A stretch of 64,000 nucleotides of DNA from Pseudomonadota bacterium (GCA_020161065.1 JAIUPH010000007.1:454225-518224), one strand, 5' to 3'; numbered from the stretch's first letter, positions 16,118-24,757 are shown. The notes: a model not told the origin generated them from the letters alone. Made by a program: numbers and translations.

Positions 16118-17062
16118 ATGTTGACGCATTCGGAAGTCCTCGGGGACCAGTCGGCACTGCGCGCGCAGTTGCATCGCGACGGCGACGCGCACCGCGAGTT
16201 GCTTCGACTGAACTGGGCGCGGCCACTCGGCGACATTGCCTTCGATTGGGTCGCCAGCTTGGCCGCGACGGCGGCCGTGGTGTGGGTCGGGTTGGAGACG
16301 CTGCCACTGGCGCTGCTCGTCATCGCCAACCGGCAGCGCGCCCTGGGCAACATCCTGCACGATGCCGGGCACCGCAACCTCTGCCGAACGCTGCGCGTGA
16401 ACGATGCCGTCGCGGGGCTGCTCGTCGCGCCTTTGGTGTTCGCATCGCTCGAGAGCTATCGAGCGGATCACTTCAAGCACCACATGCAGCTTGGCGCGGC
16501 AGGTGGTGATCCCGACCTGATGGATCCACCGGCCGCACTGCCGGACCATTGGCTGGGGAGCTATCTGCGCCAGGTCCTTTCGCTGCGAGCCTGGTGGGGC
16601 AACTTCCTCGGGCACCTCGGGGCCGTGGGCGTGTCATGGTCGGGCCGGATCGGCATCGTGGTCTGGTGGTTCGGGGCGCTGACGCTGCTGTTCGAGTTCA
16701 CGGGCGCGCAGTTCACGCTGACGTTTGTCGGGTTGTGGATGCTGGCGCGGGCCACGGTCTTTCACCTGATCACGACACTGCGCGAGATGTGCGACCACTT
16801 CGGCCTGCGGCCGGGCGGCATCCTGAGCTTCACGCGCGACATGGCTGTGCGCGGCCCTGCGCGCTGGCTGATCCACCCGCGCAACAACGGCTACCACCTG
16901 ACCCATCACCTGCTGCCGGCCGTTCCCTACTACCACCTGCCGCGAGCGCATGCGCACTTCCGGCGCCTGCCCGCGTACCGGGAGCATGGGACGGTCTCTG
17001 ACGCGTATTTCACCGGTCCCACCGCGGTCGTACGGGCCTGGGAGCGGGGGGCCAGATCATGA
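16118..17062 (+). CDS. Membrane diiron desaturase/hydroxylase
   Basis: 314 residues from the ATG at 16118, with GGAAGGAG nine bases upstream. Three His boxes of the membrane fatty-acid desaturase superfamily are present: HDAGH (residues 81-85), HFKHH (118-122) and HLTHH (260-264). Hydrophobic segments lie at about 45-70, 97-111, 170-190 and 195-225. The superfamily uses a diiron centre and O2 to desaturate or hydroxylate lipids or small molecules. The substrate is not evident. Its neighbours (ACT protein, transporter, ArgP-like regulator) suggest an amino-acid-related substrate rather than membrane lipid, which is inference. The stop overlaps the transporter start. Confidence 0.75.
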   Translation: MLTHSEVLGDQSALRAQLHRDGDAHRELLRLNWARPLGDIAFDWVASLAATAAVVWVGLETLPLALLVIANRQRALGNILHDAGHRNLCRTLRVNDAVAGLLVAPLVFASLESYRADHFKHHMQLGAAGGDPDLMDPPAALPDHWLGSYLRQVLSLRAWWGNFLGHLGAVGVSWSGRIGIVVWWFGALTLLFEFTGAQFTLTFVGLWMLARATVFHLITTLREMCDHFGLRPGGILSFTRDMAVRGPARWLIHPRNNGYHLTHHLLPAVPYYHLPRAHAHFRRLPAYREHGTVSDAYFTGPTAVVRAWERGARS

Positions 17063-18327
17063 CGACGCGGGTGCTCGGCACGCTGCAAGTGGCAGCCCTG
17101 CTGGTCTCGGCCAGCTACGGCATCGGCTTCCTGTTCGGGTCGGGCGAGATGGCGCTGTCGCACGGCATGGCGGGCGGTCTGTACGGTGTCGCGTCCGCGC
17201 TGGGCATGCTCGCGCTTGCGACCTTTGCGGGCAGGTTGTGGAAGCTCGGCGTACCGGTCTGGGAACTGTTCGGGCAGGCCTTCGGCCAGCCGATCCAGCG
17301 CGCCGTCGCGTTCCTGTCCCTGGTCTGGATGAGCGGTGTCCTGGCGGCCCAGATCGCGGGCGGCGTCGCCATTGCGCGAGTGATCGGCCTGCCGGAGTAC
17401 TTGTCCCAGGCGCTGGTGCTGGCGCTGATCCTCGGCGCGTCCAGGCTCGACTTGCGCGTGGCGTCCCGCCTGTTCGCCGCCTGCCTGCTGGCGAGCGCGC
17501 TGGTGCTGCTGTACGCGCTGGCTGACGCGGGCGGCCTGGCGCTGTATGCGCAGGCGGTGCCACGGTTCGTGAGCGACCTGGGCGGGTTCAGCACGTCGCG
17601 GCTGGTGTCCATCGTGCTGGCGGTCGGGCTGCTCGTGTGCCTGGGCGCGGACTACCACCAGTTCGTGCTGGCTGCGCGCCGTCCGCTGGTCGCCGCAGCG
17701 GGCTGCGCACTGGCGGGTGTGGTCCTGATCGCCATCGCTTTCCTGTCGCCAGCCCTGGTGCTGGCGCTGCGGGGCACGGGCGAATTGGACGGGCTCACCG
17801 ACGCGAAACAGGTGATCCCGTTTGCGCTGGGGCGCGCCGCGGATGGGCTGTGGCCCGGGTCGCAATCGCTGCTGCTCGCCGCGCTCTCGACGGCCGCACT
17901 GGGTTCGGGCGCGGCGATCGTGCGCGCCATGGCCAGCGCAATGGCGGCTGCGGTGCCAGGCGCGCGCGATACGAATCACCTCGGCTGGTCGATTGCCGCG
18001 CTGGCCGCCGGGGGCCTGCTGGCCGCTCGCGGGCAGGGCATCGTGGAGACGATGGTGTCAGTCAACGTGGTCTACCTCGCCAGTGTCGGTTGGCTGTTCG
18101 TGCTGCTGCTGCGCGGGGCGACGCTTCCGGCGATCCAAGCCGGACTGGTGATGGGTTCGGGCTTGGCCGCGTCAGGGGCTGCCTATCTGGCGGGCTGGGC
18201 GGGGTGGATCGAAGGCGACGCCGACACTGTGTCGCTGGTCGGCGGGCTCGGCGCTTCGGCCGTCGTGGGATTGCTTTGCGCGGCGGGTGGCCCCAGATCA
18301 ATGGGCGTCGGCGGCCTTCGGCGTTGA
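17059..18327 (+). CDS. Sodium:solute symporter (SSS)-like transporter
   Basis: 422 residues with about 12 hydrophobic segments and almost no loops. The N-terminal ASYGIGFLFGSGE and the later LVCLGADYHQFVLAAR fit the SSS/LeuT-fold permeases, which commonly take up amino acids or organic acids with Na+. The start (ATGA overlap at 17059) couples it to the desaturase, so the two probably handle the same compound. The last 30 bases overlap the opposite-strand LysR gene. Confidence 0.65.
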   Translation: MTTRVLGTLQVAALLVSASYGIGFLFGSGEMALSHGMAGGLYGVASALGMLALATFAGRLWKLGVPVWELFGQAFGQPIQRAVAFLSLVWMSGVLAAQIAGGVAIARVIGLPEYLSQALVLALILGASRLDLRVASRLFAACLLASALVLLYALADAGGLALYAQAVPRFVSDLGGFSTSRLVSIVLAVGLLVCLGADYHQFVLAARRPLVAAAGCALAGVVLIAIAFLSPALVLALRGTGELDGLTDAKQVIPFALGRAADGLWPGSQSLLLAALSTAALGSGAAIVRAMASAMAAAVPGARDTNHLGWSIAALAAGGLLAARGQGIVETMVSVNVVYLASVGWLFVLLLRGATLPAIQAGLVMGSGLAASGAAYLAGWAGWIEGDADTVSLVGGLGASAVVGLLCAAGGPRSMGVGGLRR

Positions 18328-19248
18328 CGCCGCCGCATCGGACGGCTGCTCGGCGCGCGGCAGCAGTTGCGCCTGAGCGTGTCGGACCACGAGGTCCGTG
18401 ATCTCGCGCGAGAGAGGCGGCTCCAGTTCCCAGTGATGCCAGTGCAGGTCGACGAGCACTGGTTCATCGGGCGCGAGATCGACGAGTTCTCCGCGCACGG
18501 CCGCCGAAGCGGCTTGCAGGCTCGGCACCAGCCCATAGCCGATCCCGGCGGCAACACCCTCCATCAGGATCATCGGCGAGGGCAGGTAGTGGCGCGGGTA
18601 GCGGTCGACGGCGAAGCCGAAGCGCCGCTTCAGAAAGTCATCGTGAAGCGAGTCCTTGCGGTTGAACAGGATGGCCGGCGCGACGAGCACGGCCTGCACG
18701 TTCAGTCCGTTCGGAAAGTACTCCGCCGCAAAGGCCGGTGTGGCGTAGCAGCGGTACTCCATCGCGCCGAGACATTCGGCCAGAAAGCCGCCCGCGGGCT
18801 TGGCGTCGGTGGAGACGCAGCCGATGACCTCGCCACGTGCAAGGCGCCCCGACGTGTGGTCCTGGTCGTCGGTGACGATCTCCAGCGCGACCTGCCTTCG
18901 CAGCAGCAACTCCCACAAGGCGCGCGGAAACCAGGTCGCGAGCGAGTCGGCATTGACCGCGATGGCCAGCGGAACGGGCACGTGCGGGCCGGCCTGGGGT
19001 TTGAGTTCGTTCAGCGTCGCGCCTTCGAGAAGACGCAGCGCCTTGACGTGGCGCAACAGGACCTCGCCCGCGGCAGTCGGTACCACGGGCTTCTCGCGGA
19101 CGAGCAGAACCGTCGTCAATGACTCCTCGAGGGCCTTGATGCGTTGTGACACCGCCCCGCGTGTGATGTTGAGCAATGCCGCGGCGCGTTCGAAGCTGTG
19201 CGCCTCGGCCACCGTCGCGAAGGTTTCCAGCTGATCGCGATCGAGCAT
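18298..19248 (-). CDS. LysR-family regulator, ArgP/LysG type
   Basis: 316 residues. The N-terminal helix-turn-helix (residues about 3-60: LDRDQLETFATVAEAHSFERAAALL, then TRGAVSQRIKALE) is typical of ArgP/IciA/LysG proteins, which respond to lysine or arginine and control exporters such as ArgO/LysE. The effector domain follows (residues about 95-295), then a 20-residue tail. It is convergent with the transporter and overlaps its end by 30 bases. The shared CTAAACGCC element in its upstream region and before the desaturase suggests it controls both. Confidence 0.8.
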   Translation of the reverse strand: MLDRDQLETFATVAEAHSFERAAALLNITRGAVSQRIKALEESLTTVLLVREKPVVPTAAGEVLLRHVKALRLLEGATLNELKPQAGPHVPVPLAIAVNADSLATWFPRALWELLLRRQVALEIVTDDQDHTSGRLARGEVIGCVSTDAKPAGGFLAECLGAMEYRCYATPAFAAEYFPNGLNVQAVLVAPAILFNRKDSLHDDFLKRRFGFAVDRYPRHYLPSPMILMEGVAAGIGYGLVPSLQAASAAVRGELVDLAPDEPVLVDLHWHHWELEPPLSREITDLVVRHAQAQLLPRAEQPSDAAASTPKAADAH

Positions 19249-19293
19249 TCTTCTAGCCCCCTGTTCAGCGTTTCTGCGTGCCGACGAAACTCC

Positions 19294-19340
19294 CTAAACG
19301 CCGATCGGCTGCGGCGCCTTCAACCTAGCATTTCGATACC
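19294..19340 (+). promoter_or_regulatory. Second copy of the shared control element
   Basis: CTAAACGCC (19294-19302), 22 bases, CTAGC (19325-19329) and CGATACC (19334-19340), same orientation as the copy at 15990. It lies 46 bases upstream of the LysR start and just before a short broken frame at 19350. In ArgP/LysE pairs this is where the exporter promoter would be. Confidence 0.5.
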
Positions 19341-19349
19341 GACGTTCCC

Positions 19350-19442
19350 ATGGAGTGGCTCGTTGATATTGGCGCAGGAAACAGCGCGATGTGCGCGCTC
19401 GGGTTGCACCCGGTAACTAAACCGCTAATTGCTTGCCATTGA
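19350..19442 (+). pseudogene. Short frame, possible remnant of a LysE-type exporter
   Basis: A 30-codon frame directly after the shared element and divergent from the ArgP-like gene. Its product has a WLVDIGAGNSAM stretch that weakly recalls the IGAQNAF region at the start of LysE/ArgO exporters, then stops. ArgP/LysG regulators are normally divergent from such an exporter. The match is short and may be chance. Otherwise the region 19249-19574 holds only regulatory DNA. Confidence 0.2.
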
Positions 19443-19574
19443 AGATTGATTGACAGCGGCTGACGTTGAATGAGCCAGTGCCGATACCACGGGCCAGGCC
19501 GCATGGTTTTGGCTGTCCGCGCAGGGATCTCTTGGGAACGATGGACATGTTCGACAGCAGTCGGAGGGCATGCC

Positions 19575-20513
19575 ATGGAAGACGATGAACCAGGTTCCAC
19601 GGGGGCTGCCGCGATACAGGCGGTGGCCATGCTGCGTGCGGTGATCGACGGCCGCACCTACGATTCGGTGGCCGCGGATTTCGGTATCACGCGCACCGCC
19701 GTCGAGCGGCGCGTCAAGGCAGTCGCGATCCGACTGTGTAGGGAGGTGGGCATCGAAGGGATGAACGACGGTGCCACCGCTTTCGTGCGGCGCCTGCGCG
19801 AGCGACGCGACGCCATCCTGCACGCCCTGGAGCGTTTCGAGCCAGCCGCGGGTCACGCTCCGAAAGGGGATCGGGTGGTGAGCGTCGACGAGATCGCCCG
19901 GGCGGTGTTGCGCATCCGCGGCCGCAGCGGCCAGCCCACCCGCGACGTGGCCTTGTTCTACACGCTGTTCGTCACCGGCGCGCGCCCGCTCGAAATCGTG
20001 CGGCTGCGGGTCTGTGACTACCTGCAGGCCGATGGTGAGGTACGCCGAGAGTCGGAATTGCCGGCGAGTGCCAGCATCTCCGGGAAATCCAGACCGCTCT
20101 ACTTCGCCAGCCGCAAGTTGGACGACGCACTGGACGCCTACCTCGCGGAACGAGTGGCTCGGGGTCATGGCGTCGCCGACGGCGGCGCCTACCGCGGCCT
20201 CGATCCGGACAGCCCCTTGTTCCTGAGTGCGACGGGCGAGGGCTTCCGCATCACGCAGTACGGCGCCGAGGGCCGGCGGCGCTGCCTCTGCCGCCCGATC
20301 CTCGAGACCTACCGCAAGCTGTTCCGCTACGCGGAACTGGAGTGGGCGACACCGCTGTCGATCCGCCGCACGGTGGTCGCTCGCCTGTATGACCGCGGCG
20401 CCGACGAGGAGCAAGTCGGCCTGGTGCTCGGCATCAGCGAAAGAAGCGCGGTGCGCGAGCAGTTCCCGCGTGCGAGGCCCACCATGGCGAGCCTCGTGCA
20501 GGAACTGGTCTGA
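19575..20513 (+). CDS. Tyrosine-recombinase-like protein lacking the catalytic Tyr
   Basis: 312 residues from the ATG at 19575 (GGAGG eight bases upstream). An N-terminal helix-turn-helix (YDSVAADFGITRTAVERRVK) precedes a recombinase fold. Box I is intact (TGARPLEI, Arg137), and SGKSRP supplies the beta-hairpin Lys. In box II, LSIRRT keeps Arg264, but the His three residues before it is Leu261. The later His/Trp position is Ile. The nucleophile position, 33 residues after Arg264, is Phe297 (REQFP). It is therefore probably not a recombinase but a DNA-binding relic or regulator. It sits at the edge of the metal island. Confidence 0.65.
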   Translation: MEDDEPGSTGAAAIQAVAMLRAVIDGRTYDSVAADFGITRTAVERRVKAVAIRLCREVGIEGMNDGATAFVRRLRERRDAILHALERFEPAAGHAPKGDRVVSVDEIARAVLRIRGRSGQPTRDVALFYTLFVTGARPLEIVRLRVCDYLQADGEVRRESELPASASISGKSRPLYFASRKLDDALDAYLAERVARGHGVADGGAYRGLDPDSPLFLSATGEGFRITQYGAEGRRRCLCRPILETYRKLFRYAELEWATPLSIRRTVVARLYDRGADEEQVGLVLGISERSAVREQFPRARPTMASLVQELV

Positions 20514-20530
20514 GCGCCGCGCAGCGCTGC

Positions 20531-20875
20531 TTATCGGCGGTTCGACGGGTTGCGGCCGACGTACACGACGAAGGGCGTGCCAGCGAAGCCGGCCGGTGCG
20601 ATCTGGCCGACATCGACGGACCTGCGGTCGAGCCCGTCGAAGGTCCACGAGAACTGCTTCGCGCCGCTGCGGAACGTCACGCTCTCGCCGTAGGCAACGT
20701 TGAGCCGGTCGGTGGACGCCAGGTCCACGACGCGCACTGGCGCGCCCTGCGCCGCCGGCTGCCCATAGATCGACTGGCCGTTCATGAACGTATTGCCGCT
20801 GGCGGCGAAGCCCGCGAGGGGAAGCACGGCCAGGGCAACGAGGGCAGCGGTGCGGAGTCGGCGAGTCGATTGCAT
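20531..20875 (-). CDS. czcE: CzcE-family periplasmic metal-binding protein
   Basis: 114 residues from the ATG at 20875 (AAGGA upstream). A signal peptide (ALVALAVLPLAGFAA) is followed by the CzcE-type body: YGQPAAQGAPVRVVDLAS, LNVAYGESVTFRSG and FSWTFDGLDRR, ending FVVYVGRNP. CzcE proteins of Cupriavidus bind copper or zinc in the periplasm and usually sit beside cadmium/zinc efflux genes, as here. The promoter (20945-21002) carries the AACATGAC dyad typical of CusR/CopR-type regulators, which predicts control by the two-component system at 26.8-28.9 kb. Confidence 0.7.
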   Translation of the reverse strand: MQSTRRLRTAALVALAVLPLAGFAASGNTFMNGQSIYGQPAAQGAPVRVVDLASTDRLNVAYGESVTFRSGAKQFSWTFDGLDRRSVDVGQIAPAGFAGTPFVVYVGRNPSNRR

Positions 20876-20944
20876 GTTCAGTCCTTTCGATGTGGGAGGG
20901 GTGCCGCCGGCGCGCGATCGCGCGCTGGGCCGGCATCGAAAGGA

Positions 20945-21002
20945 ACTGTAGAAACCGCTTTCCAACAGCCGCTGAACGGGAACATGACAGCCTCGTCATG
21001 TT
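20945..21002 (-). promoter_or_regulatory. CusR/CopR-type box and promoter of the czcE-like gene
   Basis: The dyad AACATGAC-N6-GTCATGTT lies at 20981-21002. Read on the minus strand, GTCAT is followed after 15 bases by CTGTTG (20963-20968) and after 12 more by TACAGT (20945-20950), a -10-like hexamer. The same layout occurs at 28939-28982 and 38353-38410. The dyad resembles the E. coli CusR box (AAAATGACAA-N2-TTGTCATTTT). Confidence 0.7.
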
Positions 21003-21017
21003 CGCCGCGGCAGGGCC

Positions 21018-21461
21018 TCAGTGCGTACCGCGGATGTGGCGATGTGGCGACGCGGAAGTTGACTGAGCGGCGGCGGTGTCGAGCTCGTTCAGGATGCCGC
21101 ACTGCTCGATCGCATGCGGCGAGCCGCACCTCGCGCGCAGCGCCTTCAGATCCTTCTGCAGCGTCCGAAGTTCGCGGATGCGGTGGGTGACGTGCCCGAT
21201 GTGCTCGTCGAGCAGTGCGTTGACCTCGCCGCAGTCCTGCGAGGGCGCATCGCGCAGCCGCAGCAGCGTCCGGATCTCGTCCAGCGTCATGTCCAGGTTG
21301 CGGCAATGGCGGATGAACGCCAGCCGCTCGGCGTGGGCGGCCGTGTACACGCGGTAGTTGTTGTCTGCGCGCTGCGCCGCGGGGATCAGGCCCTCGCGCT
21401 CGTAGAAGCGGATGGTCTCGACCGCCGTGCCGGTCGATTCCGCCAGGTCGCCGATGCGCAT
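21018..21461 (-). CDS. cadR: CadR/PbrR-type MerR regulator (Cd/Pb/Zn)
   Basis: 147 residues. The N-terminal MerR helix-turn-helix and wing (MRIGDLAESTGTAVETIRFY, NNYRVY) and a long dimer helix are clear. Cys77, Cys112 and Cys121 correspond to the three-Cys metal site of CadR/PbrR proteins. The C-terminal tail is His-rich (SASPHRHIRGTH), as in CadR. It is divergent from cadA and should open the 19-bp-spaced promoter at 21490-21520 when cadmium or lead binds. Confidence 0.9.
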   Translation of the reverse strand: MRIGDLAESTGTAVETIRFYEREGLIPAAQRADNNYRVYTAAHAERLAFIRHCRNLDMTLDEIRTLLRLRDAPSQDCGEVNALLDEHIGHVTHRIRELRTLQKDLKALRARCGSPHAIEQCGILNELDTAAAQSTSASPHRHIRGTH

Positions 21462-21489
21462 CGTCTTTTTCCGTGGTGGATCGAGGGTC

Positions 21490-21520
21490 TTGACTCTACA
21501 CCGACTTCAGGGTTTGCAAT
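21490..21520 (+). promoter_or_regulatory. MerR-type promoter of cadA with 19-bp spacer
   Basis: TTGACT (21490-21495), a 19-base spacer, and TGCAAT (21515-21520). The overlong spacer contains the imperfect dyad ACTCTACA...TTCAGGGT, typical of CadR/PbrR operators. It lies between divergent cadR and cadA, 27 bases before the cadA GTG. Confidence 0.8.
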
Positions 21521-21547
21521 GGCGGCCATGAGTCAAGGAACGCACCC

Positions 21548-23815
21548 GTGAGCACCACCCACACCCATGCCGATACCCACGCCTCGCCCGCCGCGGGCAG
21601 CAAGCCCGCCGATGCCTGTTGCGCTCACGATGGGCACGCCGCAGCGTCGGTGCCGGCGGGCACTGCCGCGCCTGCCGGCTGGGCCCGGTTCCGCGTGCCG
21701 ACGATGGACTGCGCCAGCGAGGAGTCGGAGATCCGGCGCGCGGTCGAGCACATCGCAGGCATCCGCGCGATGACCTTCCAGCTCGGTCAGCGCACGATGG
21801 CCATCGATGCGCCGCCTGCGTCCGTCGAACAGGCCGTTGCCGCGATCCGCAAGGCCGGCTTCGAACCGCAGCCGGTGCCGGAGAAGGCTGCCGAGTCGTC
21901 GAGCACGGGAGCCGGATCGGAGGACCATGATCACGGCGCCGGATCGGGAGGGGCGTGGCGGCTCGGCGGCGCCCTGCTGCTGGCTATCGGTGCTGAGGTG
22001 CTCGGCTTCTTCGCTCCGGACACGCAGATCTGGAAAGGCGCGGGTCTCGCCTTGGCGGCCGCGGCGATCTGGCTGGCCGGCTTCGACGTCTACAAGAAGG
22101 GTCTGACGGCGCTGCGCCATGGGCGGCTGAACATCAACGCCCTGATGACCGTGGCCGTCACAGGCGCGTTCGTGATCGGCCAGTGGCCCGAGGCGGCCAT
22201 GGTGATGGCGCTGTACGCCATCGCCGAAGCGATCGAGGCGCGTGCGGTCGATCGCGCCCGCAACGCGATCAAGGGCTTGCTGGCCATGGCGCCCGAGGAA
22301 GCCTCGGTGCGGCAGGCCGATGGCAGCTGGGCGAACGTGCCAGTCGCGTCGGTGGCGCTGGGCGCCGTCGCGCGGGTGCGGCCCGGCGAGCGCGTGCCGA
22401 TGGACGGCGTGGTATCCGCCGGGAGTTCGAGCATCAACCAGGCGCCGGTGACCGGCGAGAGCATCCCGGTGGACAAGGCGGTCGGTGACCCGGTGTTCGC
22501 CGGCACGATCAACGAGACCGGCACCTTCGAGTTCGAGGTCAACGCGCTGGCGTCGAACTCGACACTCGCGCGCATCATCCACGCCGTGGAGGAAGCGCAG
22601 GGCACGCGCGCGCCCACGCAGGGCTTCGTCGACCGCTTCGCCGCCGTGTACACGCCAGCGGTCTTCGTGATCGCGCTCGCCGTGGCGCTGCTCGGCCCCT
22701 GGCTGTTCAGCTGGACCTGGATGCAGGCGGTCTACAAGGCGCTGGTGCTGCTGGTCATCGCCTGCCCCTGCGCGCTGGTGATCTCGACCCCGGTGACGAT
22801 CGTCAGCGGTCTGGCGGCCGCGGCGCGGCGCGGCATTCTGATCAAGGGCGGGATCTACCTGGAGGAAGCACGCAAGCTCAAGGCCATCGCGCTGGACAAA
22901 ACCGGCACGATCACCGAGGGCAAACCCAAGCTGGTGGCCTGGGAGGTGCTCGGTCCGGGGACCGATGCTGCCGCCGCCGAGCACATCGCCGCGGCGCTGG
23001 CAGGCCACTCCGACCATCCGGTCTCGCGTGCCATCGCTGCGGGCCTGCGGCCCAACAGCGTCGAAGCGAAGGACTTCAAGGCCATCGCCGGTCGCGGTGT
23101 CCAAGCCGACATCGGCGGCACCGTCTATGTGCTGGGCAACCATCGGCTGATCGAGGAGCGTGGCCAATGCTCCCCGGGGCTCGAGGCCACCTTGCGCACG
23201 CACGAGGAAGCGGGCCGCACGGTCAGCCTGCTGGCCTCCGAGGCGGGCCCAGTCGCCTTGTTCGCCGTCGCCGACACGATCAAGTCGTCGTCGCGCGAAG
23301 CGGTGGCATCGCTCAAGGCACTCGGCATCACGCCGGTGATGCTGACCGGAGACAACCAGGCCACGGCCACGGCCATCGCGCACGAGGCCGGCATCGATGA
23401 GGCTCAGGGGAACCTGCTGCCCGAGGACAAGCTCGAAGCGATCAAGGCGCTGCAGGCAAAACATGGTCTGACCGCGATGACCGGCGATGGGATCAATGAC
23501 GCGCCGGCGCTGGCCCAGGCCGACATCGGCGTGGCGATGGGCGCAGCCGGCACCGACACCGCGATGGAAGCGGCGGACGTGGTGGTGATGAACGACGATC
23601 TGCGCCGCATCGCCGAAACCGTGCGGCTGTCGCGGTCCACGCATGCGGTGCTGTGGCAGAACATCACGCTGGCGCTGGGCATCAAGGCGGTGTTCCTGGT
23701 CATGGCGGTGTTCGGCAACGCCTCGATGTGGATGGCGGTGTTCGCCGACATGGGGGCGAGCCTGCTGGTCGTGGTGAACGGCCTGCGGCTGTTGAGAAAA
23801 GGGGAGGGTAAGTAG
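21548..23815 (+). CDS. cadA: Cd/Zn/Pb-exporting P1B-type ATPase
   Basis: 755 residues from a GTG at 21548 (AAGGA upstream). The order is: a His-rich start, an HMA domain with the MDCASEE motif (about residue 56), eight predicted membrane segments, TGES in the actuator domain, the membrane CPC (Cys406-Pro-Cys408), DKTGT with phospho-acceptor Asp450, an HP motif and GDGINDAP. The MDCxxEE-type HMA and CPC site are those of divalent-cation pumps (CadA/ZntA), not copper pumps. It exports cytoplasmic Cd, Zn or Pb to the periplasm. It starts an operon continuing to 26336. Confidence 0.92.
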   Translation: MSTTHTHADTHASPAAGSKPADACCAHDGHAAASVPAGTAAPAGWARFRVPTMDCASEESEIRRAVEHIAGIRAMTFQLGQRTMAIDAPPASVEQAVAAIRKAGFEPQPVPEKAAESSSTGAGSEDHDHGAGSGGAWRLGGALLLAIGAEVLGFFAPDTQIWKGAGLALAAAAIWLAGFDVYKKGLTALRHGRLNINALMTVAVTGAFVIGQWPEAAMVMALYAIAEAIEARAVDRARNAIKGLLAMAPEEASVRQADGSWANVPVASVALGAVARVRPGERVPMDGVVSAGSSSINQAPVTGESIPVDKAVGDPVFAGTINETGTFEFEVNALASNSTLARIIHAVEEAQGTRAPTQGFVDRFAAVYTPAVFVIALAVALLGPWLFSWTWMQAVYKALVLLVIACPCALVISTPVTIVSGLAAAARRGILIKGGIYLEEARKLKAIALDKTGTITEGKPKLVAWEVLGPGTDAAAAEHIAAALAGHSDHPVSRAIAAGLRPNSVEAKDFKAIAGRGVQADIGGTVYVLGNHRLIEERGQCSPGLEATLRTHEEAGRTVSLLASEAGPVALFAVADTIKSSSREAVASLKALGITPVMLTGDNQATATAIAHEAGIDEAQGNLLPEDKLEAIKALQAKHGLTAMTGDGINDAPALAQADIGVAMGAAGTDTAMEAADVVVMNDDLRRIAETVRLSRSTHAVLWQNITLALGIKAVFLVMAVFGNASMWMAVFADMGASLLVVVNGLRLLRKGEGK

Positions 23816-24174
23816 TGGCGACGACGGGATCACGGCGGATCGAGGCCTTCGAGGCGGCCATGGCCGAGGCCGCCCGGCACCGGTCCGCCGGTGACGCCAA
23901 GGGCGCGTTCGAAGCGCTCGAGCGCGCGCATGTGCTCGGGCAACTCGACTTCGTGCCGCATGTGCGGGTGCACTGGCAGATGCTTCGTGTCGGCTGGGCC
24001 GCGGGCGACCGGCGTGAAGTGGCGGGCCAACTGCTGCGCATCGCACTGGTGCCGGTGGGCCATCTGGTCGGCCGCCTGCCGGTCGGCAACACCGGCGGTT
24101 CGAACGTCAGTGCGTTCAAGCCGATGGCAATCCCGCCCGATCTCAAGCGGCTGATTGAGGACCGCGACCGATGA
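23815..24174 (+). CDS. DUF3703 protein
   Basis: 119 residues. The GTG start shares one base with the cadA stop (23815), so it is coupled to the pump. The helical N-terminus (FEAAMAEAARHRSAGDAKGAFEALERAH) and the VGWAAGDRREVAGQLLRIALVPVGH core are typical of DUF3703, a cytosolic family found beside cadmium/zinc pumps and lspA in beta- and gammaproteobacteria. No metal-binding cluster is obvious. Its role is unknown, but the context ties it to metal efflux. Confidence 0.75.
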   Translation: MATTGSRRIEAFEAAMAEAARHRSAGDAKGAFEALERAHVLGQLDFVPHVRVHWQMLRVGWAAGDRREVAGQLLRIALVPVGHLVGRLPVGNTGGSNVSAFKPMAIPPDLKRLIEDRDR

Positions 24175-24722
24175 CGCCCGCATCCGTCGGCCTTGTCGCA
24201 CCACGCGCGGCGGCTGCGGCCTCACGGGGCCGCTGGTGGCTGCTGATGGGCGTCGCCGCTTTGCTCCTCGTGCTGGACCAGAGCGCCAAGTGGGTGGTCG
24301 CCGCGAACCTGCCTCTAGGCCAGGGCATCACCGTCACCGCCTGGTTCAACCTTGTGCATGTCCTCAACCCTGGCGCGTCGTTCTCGTTCCTCGCCGACGC
24401 GGGCGGCTGGCAGCGCCACGCGCTCACGGCAGTCGGCATAGCCGTCAGCGTAGCGCTCGCTGTGCTGCTGTGGCGCGGCGTTCGCAGCCGACTCGAAAAG
24501 GCTGCCTACGTTGGTCTGATCGGCGGCGCGCTGGGCAACGTCGTCGACCGGCTGCGCATCGGCGCCGTGGTCGACTACCTCGACCTGCATTGGCGCGGCA
24601 TGCACTGGCCCGCCTTCAATCTGGCGGACATCTTCATCGTCGGCAGCGCCGCGCTGCTCATGCTGGCCTCGTTCGGGCCAAGGCCGGATTCGCGCGGGGT
24701 CAACCGAGGAGTTGCGACGTGA
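24171..24722 (+). CDS. lspA: Signal peptidase II (lipoprotein signal peptidase)
   Basis: 183 residues with four membrane segments and the conserved motifs of LspA: LDQSAKW near the start, LNPGASFSF, GALGNVVDR (first catalytic Asp) and FNLADIFI (second catalytic Asp). It cleaves prolipoproteins after lipidation. This is an accessory copy; lspA genes of this kind travel with cadA and DUF3703. It overlaps the upstream gene (ATGA). The lipoproteins of this island (for example CzcB and the Met-rich one) are possible substrates. Confidence 0.9.
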   Translation: MTPASVGLVAPRAAAAASRGRWWLLMGVAALLLVLDQSAKWVVAANLPLGQGITVTAWFNLVHVLNPGASFSFLADAGGWQRHALTAVGIAVSVALAVLLWRGVRSRLEKAAYVGLIGGALGNVVDRLRIGAVVDYLDLHWRGMHWPAFNLADIFIVGSAALLMLASFGPRPDSRGVNRGVAT

Positions 24723-24757
24723 GTCCGCAAGCGCCTCCAACGGGTCTCCGGACGAGA

